A stretch of 64,000 nucleotides of DNA. Origin: Listeria cossartiae subsp. cayugensis (GTDB lineage Bacteria > Bacillota > Bacilli > Lactobacillales > Listeriaceae). Every line of letters begins with the position of its first letter. The stretch's first letter is position 1. A program made the position numbers and the translations under genes. The stretch covers positions 372,001 to 436,000 of the forward strand of contig NZ_JAARZC010000003.1 in NCBI RefSeq assembly GCF_014229095.1, given 5' to 3'. The notes beneath the pieces are model-generated. The model did not search any database. It was not told where the DNA came from and was given only the letters and a program-made list of their open reading frames with translations. This document shows, in pieces, positions 37,882 through 46,946 of this stretch.

Positions 37882-38823
37882 ATGAAGAAATGGTCGTTTT
37901 TAGTTGTAACAGTGTTGGCATTCGTTTTAGTTTTGGCGGGATGTGGCGTTGGTAGTGATAAAGTAAGCGAGGATAAGAGTAAGCTCAAGGTAGTGACAAC
38001 TTTTTACCCGCTGTATGATTTTACTAAAAATGTGGCTGGAGATAATGCTTCGATTGAGATGTTGATTGATGCTGGGACGGAGCCGCATGATTACGAACCG
38101 AGCGCCAAAGATATCGCTAAAATCGAGGAAGCCGACGTTTTTGTATATAACAGCGAAGACATGGAAACCTGGGTGCCAAGTGTACTTAAAAGCTTAGACT
38201 CGAAAAAGTTGACCGTAATTGACGCTAGTAAAGGGATTAAGCTCGTTGAAGGTACGGAAGAAGAGCATGATCATGACCATGGGGAAGAAGAGCACCATCA
38301 CGAACATGATCCACACGTGTGGCTAAGCCCGGTCTTGGCCCAGCAAGAAGTGGCTAATATCCAGAAAGGCCTAACAAAAGCAGATAAAACAAATGCGGAT
38401 ACATACAAAAAGAACGCAGAAAACTATACCGACAAATTAAAAACACTCGATAATAAGTTTAAAACAGCTTTTGAAGGCGCGAAACAACGCGATTTCGTAA
38501 CTCAACATGCAGCATTCCAATATTTAGCAAAAGAATATGACTTGCATCAAGTAGCGATTGCTGGCCTTTCCCCTGACCAAGAACCGAGTCCAGCGCGATT
38601 AGCCGAACTGCAAAAATACGTGAAAGCCAACAACATCAGTACCATTTATTTTGAAGAAGTAGCCTCGCCAAAAGTAGCAGAAACGCTCGCTAAGGAAACT
38701 GGCGCAACTCTCGAAGTACTGAGTCCAATCGAAGGAATCACCGATAAAGAACAGAAAAAAGGCATGGATTACATTGCTTATATGGAACAAAATTTACAGG
38801 CTTTGCAAAAAACAATTAAATAA
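37882..38823 (+). CDS. zinA: Zinc ABC transporter substrate-binding lipoprotein
   Basis: 313 residues. Lipobox VLAGCG with cysteine at residue 21. Family SBP 9 (ZnuA/AdcA type): TTFYPLYDFTKNVAGD, the metal ligand region GTEPHDYEPSAKD, a His/Glu/Asp-rich loop (EEHDHDHGEEEHHHEHDPH, residues about 132-150) and DPHVWLSP. The His-rich loop marks zinc rather than manganese. It starts directly behind a perfect Zur box and is followed after 12 bases by the ATPase gene. Listeria's ZinABC system is one of two zinc importers (family knowledge). Confidence 0.95.
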   Translation: MKKWSFLVVTVLAFVLVLAGCGVGSDKVSEDKSKLKVVTTFYPLYDFTKNVAGDNASIEMLIDAGTEPHDYEPSAKDIAKIEEADVFVYNSEDMETWVPSVLKSLDSKKLTVIDASKGIKLVEGTEEEHDHDHGEEEHHHEHDPHVWLSPVLAQQEVANIQKGLTKADKTNADTYKKNAENYTDKLKTLDNKFKTAFEGAKQRDFVTQHAAFQYLAKEYDLHQVAIAGLSPDQEPSPARLAELQKYVKANNISTIYFEEVASPKVAETLAKETGATLEVLSPIEGITDKEQKKGMDYIAYMEQNLQALQKTIK

Positions 38824-38835
38824 GGAAGCGATCAA

Positions 38836-39540
38836 ATGAAATATATCGATATAGCCAATATTGGTTTTAAATATGAATCCGAGCCAGTGCTTGAAAACAT
38901 TTCATTTCAAGTGAGTGCGGGAGAATTTATCATACTAACAGGAGAAAACGGAGCAGCCAAATCAACACTGCTCCGTATTATTTTGGGCATTTTGCGTCCA
39001 GACAAAGGTTCTGTCACTTTTGCGAAAAAGAATGCAGATGGCGGTCGGCTTTTAACAGGTTATGTACCACAACAAATTGCTTCATTTAATGCGGGTTTTC
39101 CTAGTACGGTCCTTGAATTAGTGAGGTCTGGGCGCTTTCCAAATGGTAAATGGTTCAAACGACTGACTGCAAAAGATCATGCGCATGTCGAAAAAGCCCT
39201 AAAATCTGTAGAAATGTGGGATTATCGCCATAAACGTATCGGCGAGCTATCTGGCGGTCAAAAGCAGCGGATTTGCTTGGCGCGAATGTTCGCGACAGAC
39301 CCAGATATTTTGATTTTGGACGAACCACAAACCGCGATGGATAAACAGAGTAAAATTCGCTTTTATGATTTATTGAAGCATGAAGCGCAAGTTCATAATA
39401 AAGCGATTTTGATGGTAACACATGATAGTGAAGAAATGGAAGATTATGTGGATAAGCATATTCGTCTTGTTAGAAAGGAGGATGTGTCATGGAAATGTTT
39501 CTCTATGGATTTATGCAAAGAGCCTTCCAAGCATCAATGA
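38836..39540 (+). CDS. zinB: Zinc ABC transporter ATP-binding protein
   Basis: 234 residues. Walker A reads TGENGAAKST, with Ala in place of the usual last Gly; I recall the same variant in streptococcal AdcC, so it appears to be a family feature. The signature is ELSGGQKQR and Walker B is ILILDEPQTAMDK with the switch His in MVTHDSEEM. It drives zinc import with ZinA and ZinC. The last 52 bases overlap the permease gene, which implies tight translational coupling. Symbol order B/C for ATPase and permease is from memory. Confidence 0.88.
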   Translation: MKYIDIANIGFKYESEPVLENISFQVSAGEFIILTGENGAAKSTLLRIILGILRPDKGSVTFAKKNADGGRLLTGYVPQQIASFNAGFPSTVLELVRSGRFPNGKWFKRLTAKDHAHVEKALKSVEMWDYRHKRIGELSGGQKQRICLARMFATDPDILILDEPQTAMDKQSKIRFYDLLKHEAQVHNKAILMVTHDSEEMEDYVDKHIRLVRKEDVSWKCFSMDLCKEPSKHQ

Positions 39541-40295
39541 TTATTGCGATTATTGCGCCACTTTTAGGGGTTTTCTTAATTATACGAAGACAGTCGCTGA
39601 TGGCAGACACGTTGTCGCATGTGTCGCTTGCTGGTGTTGCTTTTGGGTTAGTTTTAAATGTGAATCCAAGTATCACGACGCTGATTGTAGTAGTAATTTC
39701 GGCGCTAGGAATTGAATATTTGCGCGGTGTTTATGTAACTTATTCTGAGTTATCAATTGCGATACTTATGGCTGGTGGACTAGCTGTGGCGTTAGTGTTG
39801 ATGAGTTTGGATCAAGGTGGGATTACGACAAGTGTGCAGCAATACTTATTTGGCTCGATTGTGACAATAAGTAAGGCGCAAGTAGAGTTGTTAGTCGTTT
39901 TAGGGGTGGCTATCGTAGTGTTGTTTCTCGTGTTTAAACGGTTTATGTTTGTGCTGACTTTTAGCGAAGATGTGGCGGTTGCAGAGGGAGTTCCGGTGCG
40001 TTTGATTTCGCTGTTATTCAGTGTGGTTACAGGGATTGCGATTGCGGTCATTATGCCAATAGCGGGAGCGTTACTAGTATCAGCGCTCATTATACTTCCG
40101 GCAGCAATCGGCATGCGCATTTCAAAAGGGTTCCTGATGTGTGTTATTAGTGCTATTCTAATTGGTTTAGTTGGAATGTTTTCAGGTCTTGTATCTTCTT
40201 ACCAACTAGGAACCCCACCAGGCGCAACGATTACGTTAATGTTTATTGTGCTTTTCGTTATTTCGACACTTATTTTAAAAGTGGTTCGTAAGTAA
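39489..40295 (+). CDS. zinC: Zinc ABC transporter permease
   Basis: 268 residues, ABC-3 family, about eight membrane segments. Characteristic parts are RRQSLMADTLSHVSLAGVAF near residue 35 and FSEDVAVAEGVPV near 160. AAAGGAGGATGTGTC precedes the ATG inside the end of zinB. It forms the membrane channel of the zinc importer. Its stop codon is only three bases from the stop of the convergent Crp/Fnr gene, with no terminator between them. Confidence 0.92.
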   Translation: MEMFLYGFMQRAFQASMIIAIIAPLLGVFLIIRRQSLMADTLSHVSLAGVAFGLVLNVNPSITTLIVVVISALGIEYLRGVYVTYSELSIAILMAGGLAVALVLMSLDQGGITTSVQQYLFGSIVTISKAQVELLVVLGVAIVVLFLVFKRFMFVLTFSEDVAVAEGVPVRLISLLFSVVTGIAIAVIMPIAGALLVSALIILPAAIGMRISKGFLMCVISAILIGLVGMFSGLVSSYQLGTPPGATITLMFIVLFVISTLILKVVRK

Positions 40296-40298
40296 TTG

Positions 40299-40979
40299 TC
40301 AGATTGAAGTTTCACCATTTAGTATCGCCGTGCAGAGTTCTTCATTATGGATAATCCAGTTTTTCTCTTTCTTTTCAATCTGGTTCGTTAGTTTTAGTGC
40401 TTGTAAATCTTTATAAAAACAGCTTTTCGAAAGATTACTATAAGAAAGTAGATGGCTTGTTTTAATCTCTTGAGGTAGCACAACAGTATGATTATCTATA
40501 GTTGAACCATGAAGCATAGCCATATTCGAAAATGTGATTTTAAGTTTTTCAGAAGCCGGACTACTCGCCATTAAACTTTTAAAGTAAACGTGAGTAGTCT
40601 GGTTTTTCATTATGAAAAACTGAAACCCAAAATTCTCAGGAAACATGGAAAGAAAATACTCCATATCGATTTTAGAATACTTATAAAGCGAGCATTTAGA
40701 AAGTGTTTTAAAATTAAAACGATTATTACTTTGATCCAGTAACGTAAAATAATTTAAAAATGTTCCTTTGCCTTGAATAGAGTAAATTTTCGAATGCTCT
40801 TTACCATCGTTCAAAAGCAAAGCGATATATCCATCGACTACAAGATAAATGTAATTATCAACGTCAGCTTTTTCAGTTAACAAGCTGGCGTTTTTTGGTA
40901 CCTCTACTTTTTCATATGCAATTTTTCCTTCATGGGACAGACGAATGAATTCTTGGTAATTATATAAAGTCTTTTGCAT
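40299..40979 (-). CDS. Crp/Fnr (PrfA-like) family regulator
   Basis: 226 residues: N-terminal beta-barrel sensor domain (VDNYIYLVVDGYIALLLNDG near residue 45) and C-terminal helical part where the helix-turn-helix would be (IKTSHLLSYSNLSKSCFYKD, residues about 175-195). No cyclic-nucleotide phosphate cassette or cysteine cluster is visible, so the signal is unknown. Convergent with zinC with a three-base gap. The 284 bases upstream separate it from the helicase gene. EGD-e homologue: lmo0156 (from memory). Confidence 0.8.
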   Translation of the reverse strand: MQKTLYNYQEFIRLSHEGKIAYEKVEVPKNASLLTEKADVDNYIYLVVDGYIALLLNDGKEHSKIYSIQGKGTFLNYFTLLDQSNNRFNFKTLSKCSLYKYSKIDMEYFLSMFPENFGFQFFIMKNQTTHVYFKSLMASSPASEKLKITFSNMAMLHGSTIDNHTVVLPQEIKTSHLLSYSNLSKSCFYKDLQALKLTNQIEKKEKNWIIHNEELCTAILNGETSI

Positions 40980-41205
40980 GACGTTTCTCCAATCTTGTTC
41001 AAGTCTTTTGTAAACATAATTGTATCAGAATGCAGGAAGTGCGTTGTATGCAGTTTAGTAGTATTTTATGGATAAATGTTTCTAAAATGTGAAGTTTTTA
41101 AATTAAATAAAGTCTATTTTTAAGAAAAAAGTGTGATTTGGTTGCGGTAATGAAGGGGTTAGCCCGTTTTGGTGCAAAAGTCCAAAAATAGTATTTTTTA
41201 TTAAA

Positions 41206-41235
41206 TTGTTACGAACGTAGGTTCTGTGTTATAAT
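41206..41235 (+). promoter_or_regulatory. Promoter with LexA (SOS) box for the nuclease-helicase gene
   Basis: TTGTTA (41206-41211), 18-base spacer, TATAAT (41230-41235) with extended -10 TGT. The spacer begins with CGAACGTAGGTTCT (41212-41225), which fits the Gram-positive LexA box CGAAC-N4-GTTCG with one mismatch. Confidence 0.8.
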
Positions 41236-41263
41236 TCAACTGGATTGTAAAGGAGGTTTATTG

Positions 41264-43603
41264 ATGAAAAAAGTGCAGATTTCAGTGAGGCGTTTAGTCG
41301 AGTTTGTTCAGAGAAGCGGTAGTATTGATAGCCGAATGACTACTTCAGATCGCGCCTTAGAAGGAACAAAAATTCATCAATTACTCCAAAAAGAAGCGGG
41401 AGAAGAATACGTTGCAGAAGTCCGGTTGAACATTGACCGAGTAGTGGATGAGGTTGCTTTTTCGCTCGATGGCCGCGCAGATGGCATTATTAACGGGCAA
41501 ATGATAGATGAAATTAAAACAACCGAAACGCCAATGGAAGAAATTACCGAAGATTTCCGGCCACTTCACTGGGCGCAACTGATTTGTTACGGATTTATGC
41601 TCGCTGAAAAGTCAAATTTGGCAGAAGTTACGCTACAATTAACGTATTATCAAGTAACTGATAAAGAAGTAAAACAATTTCAACGTGTCATGAGTCGCGA
41701 AGAAATGAGTACTTTTGTAGACGATTTACTTTCAAAATACGCGATTTGGGCAAAAGCAGCGGCGGCGTGGGAAATGAAGCGAAATAAAACGATTCAAGAA
41801 TTAACTTTTCCATATGATAGCTATAGAAATGGGCAAAGAGAGCTTGCGATTGCGGTGTACCGGACGGTGTCTTCGGAAGAGCGTTTATTTTGTGAAGCTC
41901 CAACTGGTATTGGCAAAACGATGTCGACTTTATTCCCAGGAGTTAAGGCAATGGGTGAAGGAAAAACCGATAAATTATTCTACTTCACGGCAAAAACGAT
42001 TACACGACAAGTTGCCGAAGATGCACTCGATGAAATGCGCCGCAAAGGTTTAGCTGCCAGAAGTGTGACAATTACGGCGAAAGACAAGATTTGCTTTTTA
42101 GATGAGCGGAAATGCGAGCCAGATCATTGCCAATTTGCGCGTGGTTATTATGATCGTTTGAATGAAGCTTTGTTTGATATGTTGCAGTCGGAAGAAGCAA
42201 TTACGCGGCCGGTTGTAGAGGGATATGCCCGGAAATACACGCTTTGTCCGTTTGAATTGTCGCTCGATGTAGCGCTTTTTTGTGATGTGATTGTTTGCGA
42301 TTATAATTATTTATTTGATCCGGTCGTCTATTTAAAGCGTTTTTTTGCAGAAGGTCCGGGAAAATATACATTTTTAGTAGATGAAGTGCACAATTTAGTA
42401 GACCGCGCACGCTCGATGTATTCAGCCACGCTACGAAAATCGTTGGTTATGCAAGTGAAACGCGGCCTGGATAAAAAATTAAACAAACGCTTATTAAATT
42501 CGGTAAATGCAATGAATAAAGAAATGATTATGCTCAATAAAAAGCTAACAGACTTAGGCGAAACGATTTACGTGGAAAAAGAAAAATTGGCTGATTGGAA
42601 CGATGCAGTATTGAAATTCACATTTGTAGCGAAAGAATGGCTGCCGCAAAATACTCAGTCGGAATCACAAGCAGATGTGCTAGAGCTTTACTTTGAAAGC
42701 CTGAGATACCTGACAATTGCAGAGTTTTATGATGAGCGCTACGTTACGCAAATTACGAGTTGTCGCGGCGATTTAGACATAAAACAGCTATGCTTGGACC
42801 CAGCTTTCTTACTATCAGAAAAACTCAAACTCGGAAGTAGCTCGGTGCTCTTTTCAGCAACACTTCGACCAATCGATTACTATGCAAATGTGCTCGGTGG
42901 TGAAAAAGACACGAGCCGAATGATGTTCGCTTCCCCTTTTAAGCAAAAAAATATGCACTTGCTTGTGGCTGATTATATAAGCACAAAATATCAAATGCGC
43001 GAAACAAGTCTAGAGGCTGTTGTGGATGCTCTATATACTCTGGCTTCTGGGAAAACTGGGAACTATTTATTTTTCTTCCCATCCTTCCTATATTTACAAA
43101 ATGTATACGACTTATTTAACGAAAAATACCCAGATGTCCGGGTACGGAAACAAGAAACCGCGATGGATGAAGAGCAGCGGGACGATTTTTTGGGAGAGTT
43201 TCAAGCAGAAAATGAAGAAACACTCGTTGGATTTTGCGTTTTAGGAGGCGTTTTTTCTGAGGGAATTGATCTTCGTGGCGAGCGACTGATTGGTGCGGCG
43301 ATTGTGGGCGTGGGTCTTGCGCAACTGAATCATGAATCGGATTTAATTAAAGATTACTATAACAAGACGATTGGGCGTGGCTTCGACTATGCCTACCAAA
43401 TTCCGGGGATGAATAAAGTGCTCCAAGCTGTTGGGCGCGTGATTCGTGGAGAATCGGACCGCGGGGTGGTGTTGCTCATAGAAGAACGTTTTTCCGCCAA
43501 TCACTACCGAGCATTATTCCCTGCGCACTGGAACCATGCAAAAACAGTGAAGAGCACGGCCGAGATTTCCCAAGAAGTGAATGGATTTTGGCGGAATAGC
43601 TGA
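41264..43603 (+). CDS. DinG/XPD-type helicase fused to a PD-(D/E)XK nuclease domain
   Basis: 779 residues from the ATG at 41264, seven bases after AGGAGG (a TTG three bases earlier is too close). Residues 1-180 contain a Cas4-like PD-(D/E)XK core: GRADGIINGQMIDEIKTTE supplies Asp, Glu and Lys. The helicase has Walker A EAPTGIGKTMS near residue 210, four cysteines for a 4Fe-4S cluster (KICFLDERKCEPDHC and TLCPFEL), the VDEVHNL box, and late motifs FCVLGGVFSEGIDLRG and QAVGRVIRGESDRG. Such proteins unwind DNA damage structures. The LexA box puts it in the SOS response; the following HAD gene is probably co-transcribed. Confidence 0.92.
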   Translation: MKKVQISVRRLVEFVQRSGSIDSRMTTSDRALEGTKIHQLLQKEAGEEYVAEVRLNIDRVVDEVAFSLDGRADGIINGQMIDEIKTTETPMEEITEDFRPLHWAQLICYGFMLAEKSNLAEVTLQLTYYQVTDKEVKQFQRVMSREEMSTFVDDLLSKYAIWAKAAAAWEMKRNKTIQELTFPYDSYRNGQRELAIAVYRTVSSEERLFCEAPTGIGKTMSTLFPGVKAMGEGKTDKLFYFTAKTITRQVAEDALDEMRRKGLAARSVTITAKDKICFLDERKCEPDHCQFARGYYDRLNEALFDMLQSEEAITRPVVEGYARKYTLCPFELSLDVALFCDVIVCDYNYLFDPVVYLKRFFAEGPGKYTFLVDEVHNLVDRARSMYSATLRKSLVMQVKRGLDKKLNKRLLNSVNAMNKEMIMLNKKLTDLGETIYVEKEKLADWNDAVLKFTFVAKEWLPQNTQSESQADVLELYFESLRYLTIAEFYDERYVTQITSCRGDLDIKQLCLDPAFLLSEKLKLGSSSVLFSATLRPIDYYANVLGGEKDTSRMMFASPFKQKNMHLLVADYISTKYQMRETSLEAVVDALYTLASGKTGNYLFFFPSFLYLQNVYDLFNEKYPDVRVRKQETAMDEEQRDDFLGEFQAENEETLVGFCVLGGVFSEGIDLRGERLIGAAIVGVGLAQLNHESDLIKDYYNKTIGRGFDYAYQIPGMNKVLQAVGRVIRGESDRGVVLLIEERFSANHYRALFPAHWNHAKTVKSTAEISQEVNGFWRNS

Positions 43604-43648
43604 TTTTCTAGTAGAATAGAAGTAATTAGTCATTTTTGGGAGGAAATT

Positions 43649-44461
43649 ATGTATAAAATTATTGCGATAGATATTGATGGCACATTATTAAATGACGCGC
43701 ACGAAATCACTCCAGCAGTGCGTGATTCTATTAAAGCAGCAAAAGAAAAAGGAGTAAAAGTTGTATTGTGTACAGGTCGTCCGCTCGCCGGAATTAAAAA
43801 AAGCTTAATCGAACTAGATCTTTTAGATGTCGGTGACTACGCGATCACCTTTAACGGCGCGGTTGTTTTAGAAACTGCTTCCGAAAAAACATTAGCAGAT
43901 ATTACCCTTAATAAAACAGAATTAGAAGAAATTTACGCATTTTGCCACGCTGAAAATGTCAATGTTACTTATTTTGACGGCAAAAACATGTATGTTCCAA
44001 GTCGCAAAATCACAGAAATTACTTGCCAGGATTCGCTATTATTACAAACGCCTCTATATCATTTGCCAGTTGAGGAAGCTCCCGAGTCCATCCACGTCTC
44101 GAAAGTAATGTTGCTAGACTCACCAGAAAAAATCACAGATGTTATTAAAAAATTACCAGCGACAATCAAAGACAAATTTTATGTAGTTCGTAGCGTCCCA
44201 TATAATCTGGAATTCTTGCAAAAAGGTGTAAACAAAGGATCAGCTCTCGCAAGTTTAGCTGATAAATTAGGTGTAAATCAAAGTGAAGTCATGAGTATCG
44301 GCGACCAAGAAAATGATATTACGATGATTGAATACGCTGGAATGGGCGTTGCGATGGGAAATGCGACGGAGCATATTAAAGAAATTGCCAACTATACGAC
44401 AACGACCAATAACGAGGACGGTGTAGCACAAGCAATTCAAATGCTCGTACTCGACCGGTAA
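43649..44461 (+). CDS. HAD superfamily Cof-type sugar-phosphate phosphatase
   Basis: 270 residues with GGGAGGAAA before the ATG. Motif I is IDIDGTLLND with the nucleophilic Asp at residue 8, motif II CTGRPL, motif III Lys in the KGVNKGSAL region, and motif IV MSIGDQENDITMIEYAG. The C2-type cap (residues about 85-200) marks the Cof/YidA group, which hydrolyses sugar phosphates or flavin nucleotides. It begins 45 bases after the helicase gene with no terminator between, so it may be part of the same SOS-induced transcript. Confidence 0.92.
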   Translation: MYKIIAIDIDGTLLNDAHEITPAVRDSIKAAKEKGVKVVLCTGRPLAGIKKSLIELDLLDVGDYAITFNGAVVLETASEKTLADITLNKTELEEIYAFCHAENVNVTYFDGKNMYVPSRKITEITCQDSLLLQTPLYHLPVEEAPESIHVSKVMLLDSPEKITDVIKKLPATIKDKFYVVRSVPYNLEFLQKGVNKGSALASLADKLGVNQSEVMSIGDQENDITMIEYAGMGVAMGNATEHIKEIANYTTTTNNEDGVAQAIQMLVLDR

Positions 44462-44532
44462 AAACAGTAGTAAAAATAGAATTTTGCCCTGCGCAGAAAA
44501 TTTTGATTAAGCTAGAGCCTGAAAATAGTTAT

Positions 44533-44572
44533 AAAAAGTCGAAGCTTCCCATAAAGGAGTTTCGGCTTTTTT
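44533..44572 (+). terminator. Terminator after the HAD gene
   Basis: AAAAAGTCGAAGCTTCC pairs with GGAGTTTCGGCTTTTT through two G-U pairs; six T residues follow. Confidence 0.75.
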
Positions 44573-44741
44573 GTCTAATTAAGCACTTTATAACATATAG
44601 TCCTTTAAAATTGTCACTAAAAGTTCATAAAGAAATTGATTTAATAGCGATACTGCCGAAAAGTGATATAGCTTGAAGTTACTCCACTGTCATATGATGT
44701 GTGATAATAACAAAACTTCATTAGTAAAGGATGAAATTGTA

Positions 44742-46514
44742 ATGAATAAAAACGGAAACTTTCTAAAAAAAGTAGGTTTAGCATTACTAAGTATTTTAAT
44801 TATTGTTAGCACCATTTTCCAAACAACTGTTGTAAAAGCGGCAACAAGTTATGGCTCGCAATTTTTAAACACAGTAGAACTTTTAGATAAAGATGGTGTA
44901 CCACAAACAGATTTTGGTTACTATGACAACATGGATGTACATTACACCTGGTCGATTCCTAATTCAACAGACGTAAAAGCAGGCGACACAATGGATTTCA
45001 CTTTGCCAAGTCAATTAGCGCTGGCAACGGACCTTGCTTTTGACGTGAAAGATAATAAAGGACAAATAGTTGGAACGGCTACTGTGAAAGCGGCAACAAA
45101 TCAAGTGACACTCGTTTTCAGTGATTACGTAGAAAAACATTCTGATATTAAAGGGGAGCTAGATTTCTGGACCGCTTTTAACCAAAAAATAATTACTGGA
45201 AATGAAACGATTAATTTGGAATTTCCTCTTGAAAATGGAACGACTGGAATAGAGGTAGAAGTTGGCGAAAAAAAAACAGTCGGCCCAACAGAAACGCTAT
45301 TCAAATATGGTTGGATCGATGCTAATAATCCAAGTTTGATCCATTGGGTTGTTCGAGTGAACTACGCCAAAGTGAACATTCCGAGTGCCATTTTCACGGA
45401 TATCATCGGCGCCAAACAAACATTAAATTTTGATTCTATCAAAGCGTTTCACGGAACGTATTCAGCAGACGGAATATTTACAGCAGGCACGCCGATTTCC
45501 AGCACCAATTTTTCTGCAACGAGCGATGGATTCAGAGTAGATTTAGGAACGCTAACAGATTCCGTGCAAATTTCTTATACAACAACCGCGACAGATGGCG
45601 GGAAGTCCACTCAGTACGATAATACCGCCAAATTAATGGGAATCGATTTTGCCACGAAACAAACATTGACTTGGACACCAGCATCAGGAGGTGGCGGTGA
45701 CGCGGACGGTACAACTGGTTCAGTCACACTCACGAAAGAAGATGCGAAAACAAAAGCAACTCTCGCTGGCGCAGAATTCAAACTAGTGGATTCAAAAGGT
45801 ACTATTTTACAAGAAAACATTGCAACGGATGCGAGCGGGCAACTTAGTATTGCCAACCTGAAATTTGACACTTATCAATTAATCGAAACAAAAGCTCCGG
45901 ATGGCTACAAGCTTGATGTGACACCAGTAGAATTCACTATTGACGAAAACAACAATGCGATTACCGTAACAAAAGAAAACACTCTTAACACCGGCTCCGT
46001 AGAACTGACGAAACTAGATGCCACAACCAAAATATCCCTAGCCGGAGCAACATTTGAACTACAAGATAAACAAGGAAACATCTTACAAACCGGCCTAACT
46101 ACGGATGAAAATGGCATCCTAACAGTAACAGATTTAGTGCCAGGAACCTACCAATTTGTGGAAACCAAAGCTCCTATTGGTTATGAAATCGATACAACCC
46201 CAGTCATTTTCGAAATCGTAGCAGGCGAAACAGATCAACCAGTAAAAGTAACAAAAGAAAACACACCAGAAACCCCAATACCGCCAACTCCAGTACCACC
46301 AGTACCAAATGAACCGACTGTGCCTCCAGCAAAACCAGAAGTACCAGTCACACCTAACAAACCAGAACCTAGCAAGGAAAGCCCAAAACCAACCGAACCA
46401 GGCACAACCACTATAAAACTTCCAACAACCGGCGATACCCCACTTGTTAACGGCTGGGGACTGTTACTCGTAGCGATTTCAGCGAGCGGCCTAATTGCAC
46501 TTAGAAGAAAATAA
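44742..46514 (+). CDS. LPXTG surface adhesin with Cna-type domains
   Basis: 590 residues from the ATG at 44742 (AAAGGAT upstream); the frame is open 23 codons further without a start signal. Signal peptide (LLSILIIVSTIFQTTVVKA-A). Residues about 35-320 form a collagen-binding-protein-like adhesive region (VELLDKDGVPQTDFGYYDNM). Two Cna-B/SpaA-type repeats follow (TGSVTLTKEDAKTKATLAGA and TGSVELTKLDATTKISLAGA); each keeps a Lys near its start and a Glu in ETKAP, as needed for isopeptide bonds. A Pro-rich stalk and LPTTGD sorting signal close the protein. It binds an unknown host or environmental ligand. Confidence 0.92.
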   Translation: MNKNGNFLKKVGLALLSILIIVSTIFQTTVVKAATSYGSQFLNTVELLDKDGVPQTDFGYYDNMDVHYTWSIPNSTDVKAGDTMDFTLPSQLALATDLAFDVKDNKGQIVGTATVKAATNQVTLVFSDYVEKHSDIKGELDFWTAFNQKIITGNETINLEFPLENGTTGIEVEVGEKKTVGPTETLFKYGWIDANNPSLIHWVVRVNYAKVNIPSAIFTDIIGAKQTLNFDSIKAFHGTYSADGIFTAGTPISSTNFSATSDGFRVDLGTLTDSVQISYTTTATDGGKSTQYDNTAKLMGIDFATKQTLTWTPASGGGGDADGTTGSVTLTKEDAKTKATLAGAEFKLVDSKGTILQENIATDASGQLSIANLKFDTYQLIETKAPDGYKLDVTPVEFTIDENNNAITVTKENTLNTGSVELTKLDATTKISLAGATFELQDKQGNILQTGLTTDENGILTVTDLVPGTYQFVETKAPIGYEIDTTPVIFEIVAGETDQPVKVTKENTPETPIPPTPVPPVPNEPTVPPAKPEVPVTPNKPEPSKESPKPTEPGTTTIKLPTTGDTPLVNGWGLLLVAISASGLIALRRK

Positions 46515-46515
46515 T

Positions 46516-46556
46516 AAAAAACCGTAAGCGCGTTATTAATGTGCTTACGGTTTTTT
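46516..46556. terminator. Bidirectional terminator, copy 1
   Basis: AAAAAACCGTAAGC and GCTTACGGTTTTTT form a perfect 14-bp stem. The same two arms recur at 46906-46946 with a different loop. Confidence 0.9.
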
Positions 46557-46568
46557 GCATTAAATTTT

Positions 46569-46805
46569 TTAACTATAAAAAGTAATAACTCCAACGATAG
46601 CAGAAATAATTATCAAAACAGAACATATAATACTAATGATAGATAATACTTTAGTCGTTTTGTTAATAGATGTAACTTCTACTCGAATTGAACGGTTACT
46701 ATAGATAAGAGTTATAATAGCGATGATTAATCCAAATGGTACAAAAAATGAGATGATCGAAAAAACAAGAGCAAGTATATCTTTATTTTTTTTCGTAGTT
46801 GGCAT
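46569..46805 (-). CDS. Small two-helix membrane protein
   Basis: 78 residues with GGGAGGA before the ATG. Two membrane segments (ILALVFSIISFFVPFGLIIA and VLSIISIICSVLIIISAIVG) separated by a short polar loop; the layout resembles DUF4190-type small membrane proteins. No functional motif. It sits between two near-identical terminators, and therefore forms an isolated cassette between the adhesin and the RsbR-type gene. Confidence 0.7.
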   Translation of the reverse strand: MPTTKKNKDILALVFSIISFFVPFGLIIAIITLIYSNRSIRVEVTSINKTTKVLSIISIICSVLIIISAIVGVITFYS

Positions 46806-46905
46806 AGTGTCCTCCCGTTTGATTAACTAGTTTTCTTTTATTGTATAATGCTTAATAATATAGCGCAAGCATGGATTTATCGTATTTTTATGCTTTGAAA
46901 ATAAC

Positions 46906-46946
46906 AAAAAACCGTAAGCACACTTATACAGTGCTTACGGTTTTTT
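46906..46946. terminator. Bidirectional terminator, copy 2
   Basis: Same arms as copy 1 (AAAAAACCGTAAGC / GCTTACGGTTTTTT), the stem extended by CAC/GTG. It ends the RsbR-type gene, whose stop codon touches it. Confidence 0.9.

Noticed and set aside
38836-39540. Ala in the Walker A motif (GENGAAKS) of ZinB as a sign of inactivation
   Set aside because: I recall the same variant in streptococcal AdcC zinc transporters, and all other ATPase motifs are intact, so it is most likely a family feature.
45611-46594. Series of minus-strand frames inside the LPXTG adhesin
   Set aside because: Shadows of the repetitive Cna-B and proline-rich coding sequence; the AAC/ACA-rich codons read as Val/Ser-rich nonsense on the other strand.
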